Positions 11,974 through 24,242 of a DNA stretch of 64,000 nucleotides are shown piece after piece. The position numbers were made by a program, and so were the translations under genes. Every line of letters begins with the position of its first letter. Position 1 is the stretch's first letter. Location of the stretch: positions 19,222,260 through 19,286,259 of the forward strand of contig NC_081409.1 in the NCBI RefSeq assembly GCF_030272615.1, given 5' to 3'. A model generated the notes under the pieces. That model made no database searches. It was not told where the DNA came from and saw only the letters and a program-made list of their open reading frames with translations. Origin of the DNA: Cryptomeria japonica. Its lineage: Eukaryota; Streptophyta; Pinopsida; Cupressales; Cupressaceae.

Positions 11974-13020
11974 TATTGGTATTTTGGTATGGTTTTGCCA
12001 TTGATGTCAACACCTACTTTGGAGATCCAGCAGCATTCACCGGCAAGCAGTAATCTGTGCAACAGTTACTGGTATATGGTTAACCAGCATGATATAATGT
12101 TCATCAGTACCTGGAATGACATGGAAGACACTTGGTAATGTCGAAGACATCATGTGGACACTTTATTTTGAAGAAATAATCATTGGTATAGTCATATTTG
12201 CATATTTGCTTTTACCGGCAAATAGGTCTAGGTTATCTAGGGTTACACCGACAGGTTTATCTTTTCCAGATCAGCATGGCATACTATGGAGATGATTTAT
12301 TATTGTTGCAAATGCATTAAGCCAACATGTTTAATCGGTTATTGCATTGGATATCATATTATTTGTAAAATGTTTTTATTGTAATATCTTGTAGAGCCGA
12401 CCTACTAAAATTGGTCTTAGGGTATGGTATAAATGTAAGATCTTAATTATAAGATCAAGTGTGGAATGCGAAAAAGATTTGAGTGAAGGTATATGCAAGA
12501 TCAAGTAGAGGCATACACGAAGACATCATTTGAAGGTGAAGTTAGGTTTTTGTAGAAGCATATCAGTATTACACCGGTACTGAATCCAGCATATGAAGAT
12601 GCTATTTTATGCAGTACATTCTTATTGGATTTAACCATCCAACTGTAGTCAGTGTGACTCCCATTTGTGATTGAGCAGTGAGCTCTAGGCTATTGGCCTT
12701 TCTGCATGTGCAGACCCCTTTTGTACACTTACTATCTGCAGTAGTATCATCTGATTGTGGGTAAGGTTTCCCACCGTGGTTTTTCCCCTTACAGGGTTTC
12801 TACATACAAATATTGGTGTCATGTGTTGTGGATGACTTTATGTTTATGTTTCATGCATTAATCCTTACCGATATAGCGATTTACTATTAACACTATCTAC
12901 CGGCATACTTAACTAGTTTACCGGCATTAAGCATTAAGTTGGATAATTAGTTTTTGGTTTGAATTTATTAGACAACTGATTCACCCCCCCCCCCCTCTCA
13001 GTTGTCTCTGGGACCTAACA
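11974..13020 (+). repeat. 3' LTR of element A
   Basis: Begins TATTGG instead of the TGTTGG of the 5' copy, so the first G has mutated to A; ends CCTAACA. It has a 12-C tract (12984-12995). The right-hand ATAAG duplication follows at 13021-13025. Confidence 0.93.
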
Positions 13021-13025
13021 ATAAG

Positions 13026-13436
13026 AAGCATTCTTAGATTGAGTAAATATTATGAATAAGTTAGGAGAGTTGATTTTGAAAGACTTGCCACAAATAGACT
13101 TAAATTTCTTTGGAGAAGGAGTAGCTGCAATCATGTAAATGACTAGTCTATTAGGCCTTTTAGAGGCGATGGAGATAATGATAATATTCATGAAATTTTC
13201 ATCCTTAATAGGAGAAGAGTATAAATATGTATCAATCTTAGTAAACTTACGATCGGTAGGAGATACCTCTGAGAAATCATCCAGTGCATCATCCAACATA
13301 TCAAAATCATCCTTTGAGAAAACCTTATCGAATGCATCAAACCCTCAAAGGAAGAGTTCTGACATAAGGCATTCATGTCGAGTTCACCAAAATACAGAGT
13401 AGGGGATTCAATACCCTTGAGATGATGAGATCTCAA
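13026..13436 (-). pseudogene. Unidentified coding relic split by element A
   Basis: On the minus strand, codons from 13436 run toward 13026 with one frame change near 13330. They give a protein-like, acidic sequence including PTLYFGELDMNALCQNSSFE and DMLDDALDDFSEVSPTDRKF, then YSSPIKDENF and CGKSFKIN. Removing element A and one ATAAG copy, the frame continues at 6362 for about 13 codons. I do not recognise the family. It could be part of the gypsy element at 1410-5040 (same strand), or an unrelated gene fragment. Only coding-like composition supports it. Confidence 0.4.
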
Positions 13437-15876
13437 GGAGAAAATAATCCCAACGCTACCTCACTTAATTGGTGCTTTGGTGAGCTAGGAAGGTCAATAT
13501 AGAAGAAAGGAATTAACTATACTATACCTATAAACAAAAAATATTAAATTATAGAAGAATATGAGATGATAAAAATATTTTGATTACAAGAATAAAAAAC
13601 TCACAAAACACAAATCTTACCACTAAACTGGTGAACCCTCGACCTCAAACACCAATGCATCATAGGGACATCTACACATGACAATGTCATTTGTATAGCC
13701 AAAGAACAAAAAATGCTAGACATCACTCCGGAAACAACTCCAAGCTCCTCGAAATTGTTCATCACCTACACACACTCGAACAAGGAAAAATGTTGGGGTT
13801 GTATAGGTGTTTGCCTCAATCAAACCCTCATTTTAGTATTTCCACCTCCATATACATCCAGATACATAGATTGGATAAAATAAAATATAGATTGTGTAAT
13901 AGAAACAAAGGCCACTTAATGGAGTAAAACCCCTATTATAAGAGATACAATGATAAATAGATCAAATGCAACTAGATAATAGATTCACTTAGAGATTTTG
14001 ATAAGACTAGATCATAATAGATGTATGAGATAAGAAAGAAGAAGAGCATTACATAACAAGACCCCTCTCTTGAGATGACAACATGGTTGTGCTTGAGAGA
14101 AGAGTAAGTTGCTATAAGATCACATGTGTATTTCCATAAAGTTTCACTACAGATGTGAGAGAAAGAGATTCAAGAGTGTGATTGAGTAAAAATAAGAGAG
14201 AAAGGAGAGTTTGGTTTCTCAGAATGGGCGGAAAGAGCCATTTTAGATGTGTCCCAGCAAAGGGAAACATGTTGAAAGAAGCCTGATGTGGAATAACCTT
14301 GTTTGAATCTGAAATCTTCTCGATATGTTTGCAGGTTGCACAGATGTCTACATGTTGTGTTCCTCTCTAACCAAATTAATCCCAAATTTGGATCAGGAGT
14401 TGCTAATGCCACTTCATCTTTAGAATCAATGAAATCATAATGATAAAATCTCAATCATGGATTTTTGTCATAAATGCATCAGTCTGAATGCGAAAGTTTC
14501 ATAAATGCAGTGGGTGCAATTTGCGACATTGCAAGGCCTAAATATAGTGTCATAAATTATAACCTTGTACAATTTACATCAATTTGTGTCCATACCTTAG
14601 TGTGTCCCATTTTAACTCTCATCCAATCCTATTTCCAACTTTATAACCTTGAAACTAATGTCATTTGTTTGCATGGTGATTTGAACCCGTGTCTCAAATT
14701 GAATGCACTGTGCCCAAATTTGAATATAATGATGCCCACTTCCCACGAGTCGGTTCCCAATCATGATGCCTCTATTTAACCATTGGAGGTCGGCCTAATT
14801 GGTGAAATACCTTGAGAACCCTATATAAGAGCATTATTTCATTCATTTTCATATCTATATCATACATCATCAAGCATTCCACTCACAACCATTCATTGAG
14901 AATCAAAGTGAAATTTCATACCACCATATCTATCAAGCATTCTTCAAGATCTAGACATGATGGAGCAGTAAATTATAACAATATTCATGCAAACATGTGT
15001 TTATTTTTTTATTCCTTTATGTCTTTCCATGTTATATCATGTTATTGCATCAACACTTGTGATCACATTCAAAGATCATTGCATCATCAACCTGTATCAA
15101 CTTCAACAAACTTGAGGTATAATGCTCAAAATTTTACTTCAGCATTTTCGATTCAATTCAAGGGTTAATTTCAAACCCAGGGTTTGACCTAGGAAAACCC
15201 CTATTAACAACATAATTTTTCTTATTTTATATGTAGGTGATAGGTTCAAAAGATATGATTCCAAAATTGGGTAGAGTAAATAGAGAAAATTAGATTTAGC
15301 TTTTGTAGGAGTGAAAAGTGAAGGACAAGGTCGCCCCACACACCTATGTTCGATGATTTTTTGGTGAATCTTTAGGAGACCATTCTAGATTGCATTTTGA
15401 TCCCAAAAGGATATCTATTGTCTGCATCCAACATTCCATGGACAAGATAGCCTGAAGCATCCTTGATCTATCATCATTTCCATAACCCCTATGTTCCTCA
15501 TGGTGTCCATTTTAGGACTATGGCACCCATGTGCGACTATGATGCCCATACTGGGTAGATCCATGTGCAAAAACCAAATCTCAAAATCAAAAAAATTAAA
15601 TGTAGGGTAGAGTTGGATGTCCTACCTCATGTCTTTGGCCACCCTCCTCGACCACTTGCCTTAGGACCTTCATTCTCATGGATTGATATGTGTGTCGGAT
15701 CAACATCCTAACCTTAGTAGAACCCTTTATACTAAAAACAAAAGTTGAATAAGACTAGTGAATAGTGGATTTTTCAATATTGAAAAGGTATGTGTATTTC
15801 TTCAAACCCTAATTTTATAATATTCACTAATCCTTTCATATCTTGAGCTAGAGGACTTTAATTCCCATGTTGTTTG
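13437..15876. other. Non-coding AT-rich stretch with a TATA-like site
   Basis: No recognisable protein. CTATATAAGAG at about 14820-14830 is followed by a C/A-rich leader, an arrangement common in plant LTR promoters, so part of this may be an old LTR (a TGTTGG start exists at 13792, an AACAACA end near 15210). No duplication or partner LTR was found, so it is left unassigned. Confidence 0.35.
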
Positions 15877-16955
15877 TGTTAGGAACCAGGAAGGACAACT
15901 GAGGGGGGGGGGGGGGGGGGGGTGAATCAGTTGTGAACCAGTTGTCAATAAATTATAACCCAAAATAGACTATTCTAACTTAAACTTAATGCTAGTTAAA
16001 AAAACATGAATGTCGGTAAAATAGATTAACTATTATAGCAGTACCAATGTAACTTAATGCATGAAACAAAAAGGAAAACAACATCCACAACACATGGCAG
16101 ATATTTTGACGTGGAAACCCTATAAGGGGAAAAACCATGGTGGGAAACCTTACCCACAATCAGATGATACTACTGTAGATAGTAAGTGTATACAAATGGG
16201 GTCTGCACATGTAGAAAGGCCAACCACCTAGAGCTCACTGCTCAATCATAAAATAGAAGTCACATTGACTACAGTTGGATGGTTAAATCCAATAACAATG
16301 TACTGCTTCAATATAGCATCTGCAATGCTAGATTCATTATCAGTTTAAGCTTTGAACATGAGTGCCAAACACCTTCATAACCTTTCCTTCAACCTTCAGA
16401 TAATGTCTATGTGATTCACACAAGGATCTACTCACTAAAGACCTAAGACCAAATGTTAAGGTCAGCTCACTAAAGATATTACAATTAAATCAATTACAAA
16501 TAAGTCTTGATGCAATACAATATTTTGGCTCAATACATTTACACAATATCCAGTCAATAAACTATTTCTAAGATGTGTCATGCTGATCTGGAATAGATAT
16601 CATGTACCAGTCCATAAACTAGACCTATCTATCGGTAAAGGCAAATCTGTCAACCCGATTAGACCAATAAGAAAAACACCAAATCCAAACATCCAATCCA
16701 TGTCTTCGACATAACAAAATGATATCCAGATGATAACAAGTTATCATCACTATCAGTGAACCATATAACTTGTCGATGAAGCATATATCAGTGACTGTGC
16801 ATAAGCCACTAACCATGCTGAGACTACAATGTGCTGGTTCAACAATAAGCCAATATAACCATAGTGCCAAATCAACAATGTTTCCAAGAACATAAGTGTT
16901 GACATCAATGACAAAACTAATGCAACACATGAGAAAGTTATCCATAATACCAACA
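15877..16955 (-). repeat. 3' LTR of element B
   Basis: On the plus strand it starts TGTTAGG and ends ACCAACA. A run of 20 G (15903-15922) is the longest version of the homopolymer tract found near the U5 end of all these LTRs. Relative to the other copy it lacks roughly 60-100 bp around 16437, where the other copy has an extra block with CATATATACAAAA. Confidence 0.9.
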
Positions 16956-16982
16956 ATCTCCCCCTTTGGCATTGATGACAAC
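16956..16982 (-). promoter_or_regulatory. Polypurine tract of element B
   Basis: The complement of ATCTCCCCCTTTGGC lies directly against the 3' LTR. CATTGATGACAAC at 16970-16982 pairs (12 of 13) with GTTGACATCAATG inside the LTR at 16898-16910. A second, internal polypurine-like module is at 17130-17162. Confidence 0.8.
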
Positions 16983-17289
16983 ACTAGATGGAAAAACATC
17001 TAAGTGCCAAAAATAGAATGCCAAAAACCAACAATCTCCCAAAATAGATCAATACCAGAAATCAAAACCAAAATACATCTCTCCAAGTAGAATGTTCATC
17101 TCTTCCCAAAGTACAATTTTTTTCCATAGATATCTCTCCCCCTTTGACATCAAATGCCAAAGCAGTTAAGAATCAAAACCAGAACTTAACATACAACTAA
17201 CTACTCCCCTGAGTAGTAGCTCTCCTTCATCAAAGCCGGAAAAAGATTTTTCTATTAGTCCCTGCCGGTTTGATACCAATCTTCATCAT

Positions 17290-18780
17290 TCAAGTCTTTG
17301 CTGGTGGGGAAATTACCCCAAGCTGCTCTCTGAGATATTTAAATGTTTCCTTAAGCAAAGGCTTTGTAAATATATCTGCAATTTGCTCTTTAGTATTTAC
17401 ATAAACCAATCTCACTTCATTTGCTTCAACATCCTCTTTCAGAAAATTGTACTTAATAGAAACATGCTTTGTTTTAGAGTGAAATACCGAATTATTTGAT
17501 ATATCAATTGCTGCTGAATTATCACAATGAATAATTATCGGTTCTTTGCATTTTACCTTAATATCCTTCAACATTTGATTGATCCATAATACTTGAGTAC
17601 AATTAGTTGCTGCTGCAACATATTTTGCTTCTTGCTGATCCATGAAATCAATCTTCTGCCAAGAAAGAATGCACCGCGAGTGGTACTCTTTCTATCATCT
17701 ACATCTCCTACCCAGTTTGAATCTATATATGCACAGAACTCAAAATTGTCATCCTTAGGATACCATAAACCAAGATTTGTTGTGCCTTGTAGGTACCGGA
17801 AAATCCTTTTTACTACTGATTCATGATTTTCTTTAGGATTGCTTTAAAATATAGATACAATACATACTGCATACATTATATTAGGTCTGGTTTGTGTTAA
17901 ATACAGTAATCCTCCAATCATAGATTTGTACCTTGTCAGATTAATAGGAGATAAATCATCCTTCAATGTCAATTTATGAGTTCTAGTCATAGGAGTACTT
18001 ACCAATTTGGAGTTTTCCATACCAAATTTCTTCAAAAGTTCCTTCAAGTACTTTGTTTGACATATGAATATACCTTTATCTGTTTGATAAATCTACAAAC
18101 CTAGAAAAAAATTTATCTCTCCAATCATAGACATTTTAAATTCTTTTTGCATCTAGTTGGCAAAGTCTTTACATAACTCTTCTTCAGCGCCAAAAATGAT
18201 ATCATCCACAAATACTTCAATAACCAAAATATCATCATTGGTAACTTTGTAAAACAAATTACTATTAGCATTACCTTTTGTGTAACCAAGCTTTAAAAGA
18301 TATTTATCCAATCTAGCATACCAAGCTCTGGGAGCTTGCTTCAATCCATATAAAGCTTTTCTTAACCTACAAACCATATCCTTATCATCTGTCAAAGAAA
18401 ATCCATTAGGTTGTTCAATGTAAACTTCCTCCTCAAGATCTCCATTCAAAAATGCACATTTTACATCCATCTGATAAACTTTATAGTTCTTATGAGCTGC
18501 AAATGCAAGAAATAGTCTAACTGCCTCAATTCTAGCTACCGGTGCAAAAGTTTCATTATAATCAATTCCTTCTTTCTGTGAATAACTTTACAAATTAATC
18601 TTGCTTTGTTTCTGATTACTTCACTATCTTCATTAAGTTTATTTCTAAATACCCATTTAGTTACAATTACATTTTTATCTTTAGGCCAGGGAACTAATGT
18701 CCAAGTATTATTCTTTTTAATATGTTCTAATTCTTCTTTCATTGCTTTTATCCAATGTTTATCTTGACATGCTTCAACAA
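17290..18780 (-). pseudogene. Reverse transcriptase and RNase H of element B
   Basis: Broken into several open pieces on the minus strand: 18536-18742 ([20 protein letters not shown]), 18153-18470 ([40 protein letters not shown] with the catalytic DD), 17844-18047 ([29 protein letters not shown]) and 17290-17643 (DNSAAIDISNN, ADIFTKPLLKETFKYLRE). The natural stop is at 17290-17292. The N-terminal part of RNase H, between 17643 and 17844, is deleted or garbled. Confidence 0.88.
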
Positions 18781-19042
18781 TTGATGCTGATTCAACTTAA
18801 AAAATTAAACATACCTCTTCATTTGCCAATCTTCCTCTTGTCATAACACTTTGATTTTTATTTCCAATTATCTAATTCTCTGAATGATTCAATCTTACAT
18901 ACCTTGGTTTATTCTAATTTACATTCACATGTTGTTGTTCTTCAGTCACAGTTGAGTTCTCTGATGATACCGGTGTGACTGGATCTTCACTCTGTACCGA
19001 TGCAATCTGTGTCGGTTAATTTATAATCATTTCAAGTGTCGG

Positions 19043-20086
19043 TTATACAGATCTTGAATCTCCTCTAAAATGTTCATCTATCTTCACATTAGTACTCTCA
19101 ATGTTTTCCTGCAATCTTTTATTATAACATCTATATGCCTTGGTTCTAGTTGAATAACCAAGATATATTCCTTCATCACTTCTGGGATCAAATTTTCCAA
19201 TATACTCATCTCTCCTAATATAACATTTGCTTCCAAATATTCTAAAGTACTTAAGAGAAGGAGTATGACCAAACCATAGTTCATAAGGGGTCTTACCGGT
19301 TTCACTTTTGATGTGAACTCTGTTGAAAGTATACACCGTTGTATTGATTGCTTCTCTCGAGTACACATGAGGTATATTTGCTTCCATCATCATGGTTCTT
19401 GTTGCATCCAAAATAGTTTTGTTCTTCCTTTCCACAACTCCATTATGTTGGGGTGTCTGGGGTGTTGATAGTTGTCTTTTGATTCCATTTACTTCATAGA
19501 ATGAATTAAATTATCTAGATGTAAATTCTCCTCTTTGATTAGATCTCAAACATTTGATTTTCTTGTCGGTTTCATTCTCTACCATTGCCTTGTATATCTT
19601 CAATTTCCCAAAAGCTTTTGATTTCTCCCTGAGAAAGGTAACCCAACACATTCTAGAATAATCATCAATTATTAGCATAAAGTATCTATCTCCCTGAAGA
19701 CTTCTTGTTCTTGCTGGACCACATAAATTAGTATGAATTAAATCAAGAATATTATTGGATTTCTCAGAAATTCTTTTAAACGTTGTTCTAACTTGCTTTC
19801 CCATTTGACATTCCTTACATACCAGATTATGAGGTTTCACAATCTTAGGTATATCCCTTACTACCTTAGTTGAACTAATCTTGACAATGCAATCAAAATT
19901 CACATGACAGAGTCTTTTATGCCATAACCAACTTTCATCAATGTGAGCAATCAAATATGTCTTATTGTTGGTATTCAAGTGAAAGATTTTACCTTTAGTC
20001 TGATTACTGGTAGCAATCTCCAATCCAGTTTTGTTTATGATTTTGCATTTTCCATTCTTGAATTGTAACTGAAATCCTTTTTCCAC
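19043..20086 (-). pseudogene. Integrase part of element B polyprotein
   Basis: 20086 to 19511 encodes WLWHKRLCHVNFDCIVKISS, the CKECQMGKQVRT zinc half, then DLIHTNLCGPARTRS (the catalytic Asp of HTDLCGP in relatives is Asn here) and IDDYSRMCWVTFLREKS. After a break at about 19510, 19435 to 19043 continues with MERKNKTILDATRTMMMEA and the [20 protein letters not shown] region. The loss of the first catalytic Asp would inactivate it even without the stops. Confidence 0.85.
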
Positions 20087-20188
20087 TAACTAGCCAATAC
20101 TCAAGAGATTATGCTTTAAACATTCTACAAAATAAACATTGCCAGTATTGTGCTTACCATCCAAATATATAGTGCCTCTTCCTTTGAT

Positions 20189-20679
20189 TTAAAAAGCTTT
20201 ATCATTTGCATATCTTACTAGACCTCCATGAATTTCCTGTAACGATAAGAATTTTCTTTTATCACCAGTCATATGATGTGAGCATCCACTATCTAAAATC
20301 CATTCATCCTTTTCTTCAATTTTTGCTGCCAGTGCCTGCTCTACCAGTTTGACAATAGGTGTCGGTTGATCTTCTTTTATTGCAACAAATTCCCATCCAC
20401 TATCCATTGGATCTTCATCTAAATCATTTGTAACACCTTCATCTGCATAGTAACATGACTTGTCTCTGTTTTTATTAAATATGTATCTCTGATATTCAGA
20501 GTTAGGCTTATATGTTCTTTTTGCTTCCTCCCTTAGTCTTGCATGTCTATCAGGAAAACCTAGAAGCCATATGACCAACTTTAGTGCAATTAAAACATTT
20601 GAAAGGTGCTTTATCTTCATACTTACTTCCTGCTAGACCTTTAGGCATCTTCCTTGCAAATAGTGCTTAATGTTCTTCA
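20189..20679 (-). pseudogene. Gag C-terminus and protease of element B
   Basis: Contains the copia protease site EWILDSGCSHHMTGDKRKF with D-S-G intact. The zinc-knuckle region at about 20560-20620 is degraded (NVLIALKLVIW frame-shifted from the CFNCNKxGH of relatives). It is preceded by the KMPKG-type linker at about 20640. At 20680-20684 the gag sequence stops where element C inserted; it resumes at 34877. Confidence 0.8.
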
Positions 20680-20684
20680 AGTTC
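20680..20684. repeat. Target-site duplication of element C, left copy
   Basis: AGTTC precedes the left end of element C and recurs at 34872-34876 after its right end. The flanking element B gag sequence joins correctly across it. Confidence 0.9.
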
Positions 20685-21816
20685 TATTAGGTCCCAGGAA
20701 GGACAACTGAGAAGGGGGGGTGAATCAGTTGTTAACCAGTTCTCAATAATTTATAAACAAAATGCAAATTGTTCCAACTTAAACTTAATGTCGGTAAACC
20801 AAAGTTAAGTGCCGGTAAAATAGATTAACAGTTATAGCAGTACCGATATAACTTAATGCATTAAATAGAAAGAGGAACAACATCCACAACACATAACATA
20901 GAGATTTTGACGTGGAAACCTGGTAAGGGAAAAACTATGGTGGGAAACCTTACCCACAATCATATGATATTACTGCAGATAGTATGTGTATACAAATGGG
21001 GTCTGCACATGCAGAAAGGCCAACTGCCTAGAGCTCACTGCTCAATCACAAAATAGGATTCACACTGACTACACAATTGGATGGTTAAATCCAATGATAA
21101 TGTACTGCTCAAAATAGCATCTCCAATGTTGGATTCAGTACCGGTTTAAGCTCTGAACATGAGTGTCAAAACACCTTCATAACCTTCCTTCAACCTTCAA
21201 ATAATGTATGTTTGATTCACACAGGGATCTGCTTATTTTCACTATTCAATATCCACACTCACTCATGATTATGATCTTCAATAAGATCTTACAATCATAT
21301 ATACAAAACCTAAGACCAAATGTATAGGTCGGCTCACTAAAGATATTACAATTAAATCAATTACAAATAAGTCTTGATGTGATACAACATGTCGACTCAA
21401 TACATTTACCACATTAACCAATCAATAAAACAATCTCCATAACGTGTCGTGCTGCTCTGGAATACCGGTCCATAACCTAGACTTATCTGTCGGTAAAGGC
21501 AAATCTATCAACCTGATTTGACCAATAAGCAAAACACCAAAACCAAACTTCCAATCCATGTCTTCGACATAAGCAAATGATCTCCAGGTGATAACAAGTC
21601 ATCATCGATTCTGGTGAACCATAAAACTTGTTGGTAAACATATACCAGTGACTATGCATAAGCCACTAACCATACCGGTGAACCATATTGCCGGTTCAAC
21701 AGTAAACCAATATAACCATAATACCAAAACAACAATGTAGACCTCCAAGAAGATAAGTGTTGACATCAATAACAAAATAAATGCAACACATGACGAAGTC
21801 ATCCATAATACCAACA
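20685..21816 (-). repeat. 3' LTR of element C
   Basis: Plus-strand ends are TATTAGG (TGTTAGG in the partner LTR) and ACCAACA. It contains the shared GTGGAAACC/AACTATGGTGGG module and a short G tract after AACTGAGAA. Confidence 0.9.
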
Positions 21817-21843
21817 ATCTCCCCCTTTGGCATTGATGGAAAC
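21817..21843 (-). promoter_or_regulatory. Polypurine tract of element C
   Basis: The complement of ATCTCCCCCTTTGGC abuts the 3' LTR. The following CATTGATGGAAAC is partly complementary to GTTGACATCAATA in the LTR (21759-21771). An internal polypurine-like module is at about 21988-22022. Confidence 0.75.
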
Positions 21844-22148
21844 ACTAGATGGAAAAACATCTAATTGCCAAAAACAAAATGCCAAAAACCAATAGACCAA
21901 CAATCTCTCATAAATAGATCAATACAAAGTTTGTTACAGAACCAAAACCAAAAGTATATCACTCCCCCAAGGAATAATGTTTTTCCATAGATATCTCTCC
22001 CCCTTTTACATCAAATGCCAAAGCAGTTTAAGAATTCAGAACTTAACATTCAACCAACTACTCCCCCTGAGAAGTAGCTCTCCTCCATCAAAGCTGGAAA
22101 AAGATTTTTCTGTTTAGTTGTTGCCGGTTTGATGCCAATCTTCAACAT

Positions 22149-23843
22149 CTAAGTCTCTTTCGGTGGGGAAATTACCCCAAGCTACTCTTTGAGATATTCA
22201 AATGTTTCCTTAGGCAAAGGCTTTGTAAAGATATCTGCAATTGTCTCTTTGGTATTCACGTAAACCAATCTCACTTCATTTGCTTCAACATTCTCTTTCA
22301 AAAAATTGTACTTAATAGAAACATGATTTGTCTTAGAGTGAAATACCGGATTCTTTGATATATCAATTGCTGTTGAATTATCACAATAAATGATTATTGG
22401 TTCTTTGCATTTTACCTTTATATCCTTCAACATTTTCTTAATCCATAATACCTGAGTACATTTAGTTGTTGTTGTTGCAACATATTTTGATTTTCTTGTT
22501 GATAAAGATGTACAAGTCTTCTTCTTGCTGATCCATGAAATCAATCTGCTACCAAGAAATAATGCACCACCAGTGGTACTCTTTCTGTCATCTACATCTC
22601 CTACCCAATTTGCATCGGTGTATGCACATAAATCAAAATTTTCATCTTTAGGATATCATAGACCAAGATTTGTTGTGCCTTGTAGGTACCGAAAAATCTT
22701 CTTAACTGTTGATTCATGACTTTCTTTAGGATTGCTTTGAAATCTTGAAACAATACATACTGCATTCATTATATCAGGTCTTGTTTGTGTCAAATACAGT
22801 AAACCTCCAATCATAGATTTGTACCTTGTCAGATTAATAGGAGCTGAATCATCCTTAAATGTCAATTTATCAGTTGTAGTCATAGGACTGTTTACTGGTT
22901 TGAAATTTTCCATACCAAATTTCTTCAAGAGTTCTTTCAAGTACTTTGTTTGACTTATGAATATACCTTTATCTGTTTGTGAAATCTGCAAACCTAGAAA
23001 GAATTTTATCTCTTCAATTATAGACATTTCAAATTCTTCCTACATCTTGTTAGCAAAGACCTTACATAATCCATCTTCACCTCCAAAAATGATATCATCT
23101 GCAAAGACTTCAATAACCAGAATATAATCATTGGTAACCTTGTAATACAAATTGTAGTCAACATTACCTTTTGTGTAACCAAGCTTCAAAAGATACTTAT
23201 CCAATCTAGCATACCAAGCTCTGGGAGCTTGCTTCAAGCCATATAAAGTTTTCCTTAACCTGCAAACCATATCCTTATTATCTATCAAAAAAAATCCATC
23301 AGGTTGTTCAATGTAAACTTCCTCCTGAAGATCTCCAATAAAAAATGCACATTTTACATCCATCTGATATACTTTATAGTTCTTATAGGCTACAAATGCA
23401 AGAAATAGTCTAACTGCCTCAATTCTGGCTACCAGTGCAAAGGTTTCATTCTAATCTATTCCTTCTTTCTGTGAATAACCTTTACAAACTAATCTTGCTT
23501 TGTTCTTGATTACTTCTCCATCCTCATTAAGTTTATTCTTATATACCCATTTAGTTCCAATTACATTTTTGTCTTTAGGTCGGGGAACTAATGTCCAAGT
23601 ATTGTTCTTTTCAATTTGTTCTAATTCATCTTCCATTGCTTTTATCCAATGTTCATCTTTACATGATTCAATAACAGATGTTGGTTCAATTTGAGAAATT
23701 AAACATACATCTTCATTTTCCAGTCTTCCTCTAGTCATAACACCTTGATTCTTGTTTCCAATTATCTGATTCTCTGAATGATTCAATCTTACATACCTGG
23801 GTTTATTCTGATTAACATTCACAGGCTGTTGTTCTTTAGTCAT
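22149..23843 (-). pseudogene. Reverse transcriptase and RNase H of element C
   Basis: Pieces on the minus strand: 23451-23843 ([20 protein letters not shown] and [16 protein letters not shown]), 23040-23363 ([42 protein letters not shown]), 22656-23027 ([36 protein letters not shown]) and 22182-22544 (SWISKKKTCTSLSTRKSKY, DNSTAIDISKN, ADIFTKPLPKETFEYLKE). The RT active site reads ADD where relatives have VDD; both Asp remain. The natural end is at about 22149. Confidence 0.88.
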
Positions 23844-23885
23844 AGTTGAGTTTTTTGATGATGTTGGTGTGACTGGGTCTTCAAT

Positions 23886-24242
23886 CTATACCACTGCAAT
23901 CTGTGTTGGTTGATCTATGGTCATTTCAACTGCCAGTTCCATAGATCTTGAATCTCCTCTAAAGCATTCATCTATCTTCACATTAGTGCTCTCAATGATT
24001 TTCTGTAACCTTTTATTATAACATCTATATACCTTACTTCTAGAAGAATAGCCAAGAAATATTCCTTCATCACTTCTAGGATCAAATTTGCCAATATACT
24101 CATCTCTTCTAATATAACATTTGCTTCCAGATATTCTAAAGTAATTAAGAGTAGGAATATGACCAAACCATAGTTCATAAGGGGTCTTACCGGTTTCACT
24201 TTTGATGTGAACTCTATTGAAAGTATAAACCGTTGTATTCAC
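23886..24242 (-). pseudogene. Integrase C-terminal part of element C, cut by element D
   Basis: NTTVYTFNRVHIKSETGKTP, then YELWFGHIPTLNYFRISGSK and [20 protein letters not shown], identify the region after the integrase core. The reading is lost at about 24240, where element D begins. The matching upstream half of the integrase is at 31614-32283. Confidence 0.85.

Larger units (their letters stand above)
6368..13020 (+). mobile_element. Ty1/copia LTR retrotransposon A, complete but coding-dead
   Basis: A 6.65-kb element with two LTRs, a primer-binding site, a gag-protease-integrase-RT-RNase H order typical of copia, a polypurine tract, and a perfect 5-bp duplication ATAAG on each side (6363-6367, 13021-13025). 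The LTRs differ at about 35-40 places noticed by eye over ~1.05 kb, mostly transitions, plus an 11-bp duplication in the 5' copy, so insertion is not recent. At least five in-frame TAG codons and two frame changes break the polyprotein. It belongs to the same group as B, C and H. Lineage below copia (SIRE/Tork-like) is not certain. Confidence 0.95.

Noticed and set aside
15903..15922. Run of 20 G as a possible telomere-like or G-quadruplex element
   Set aside because: It lies at the fixed position of the LTR homopolymer tract found in all related LTRs; length change by slippage, or a sequencing artefact, explains it.
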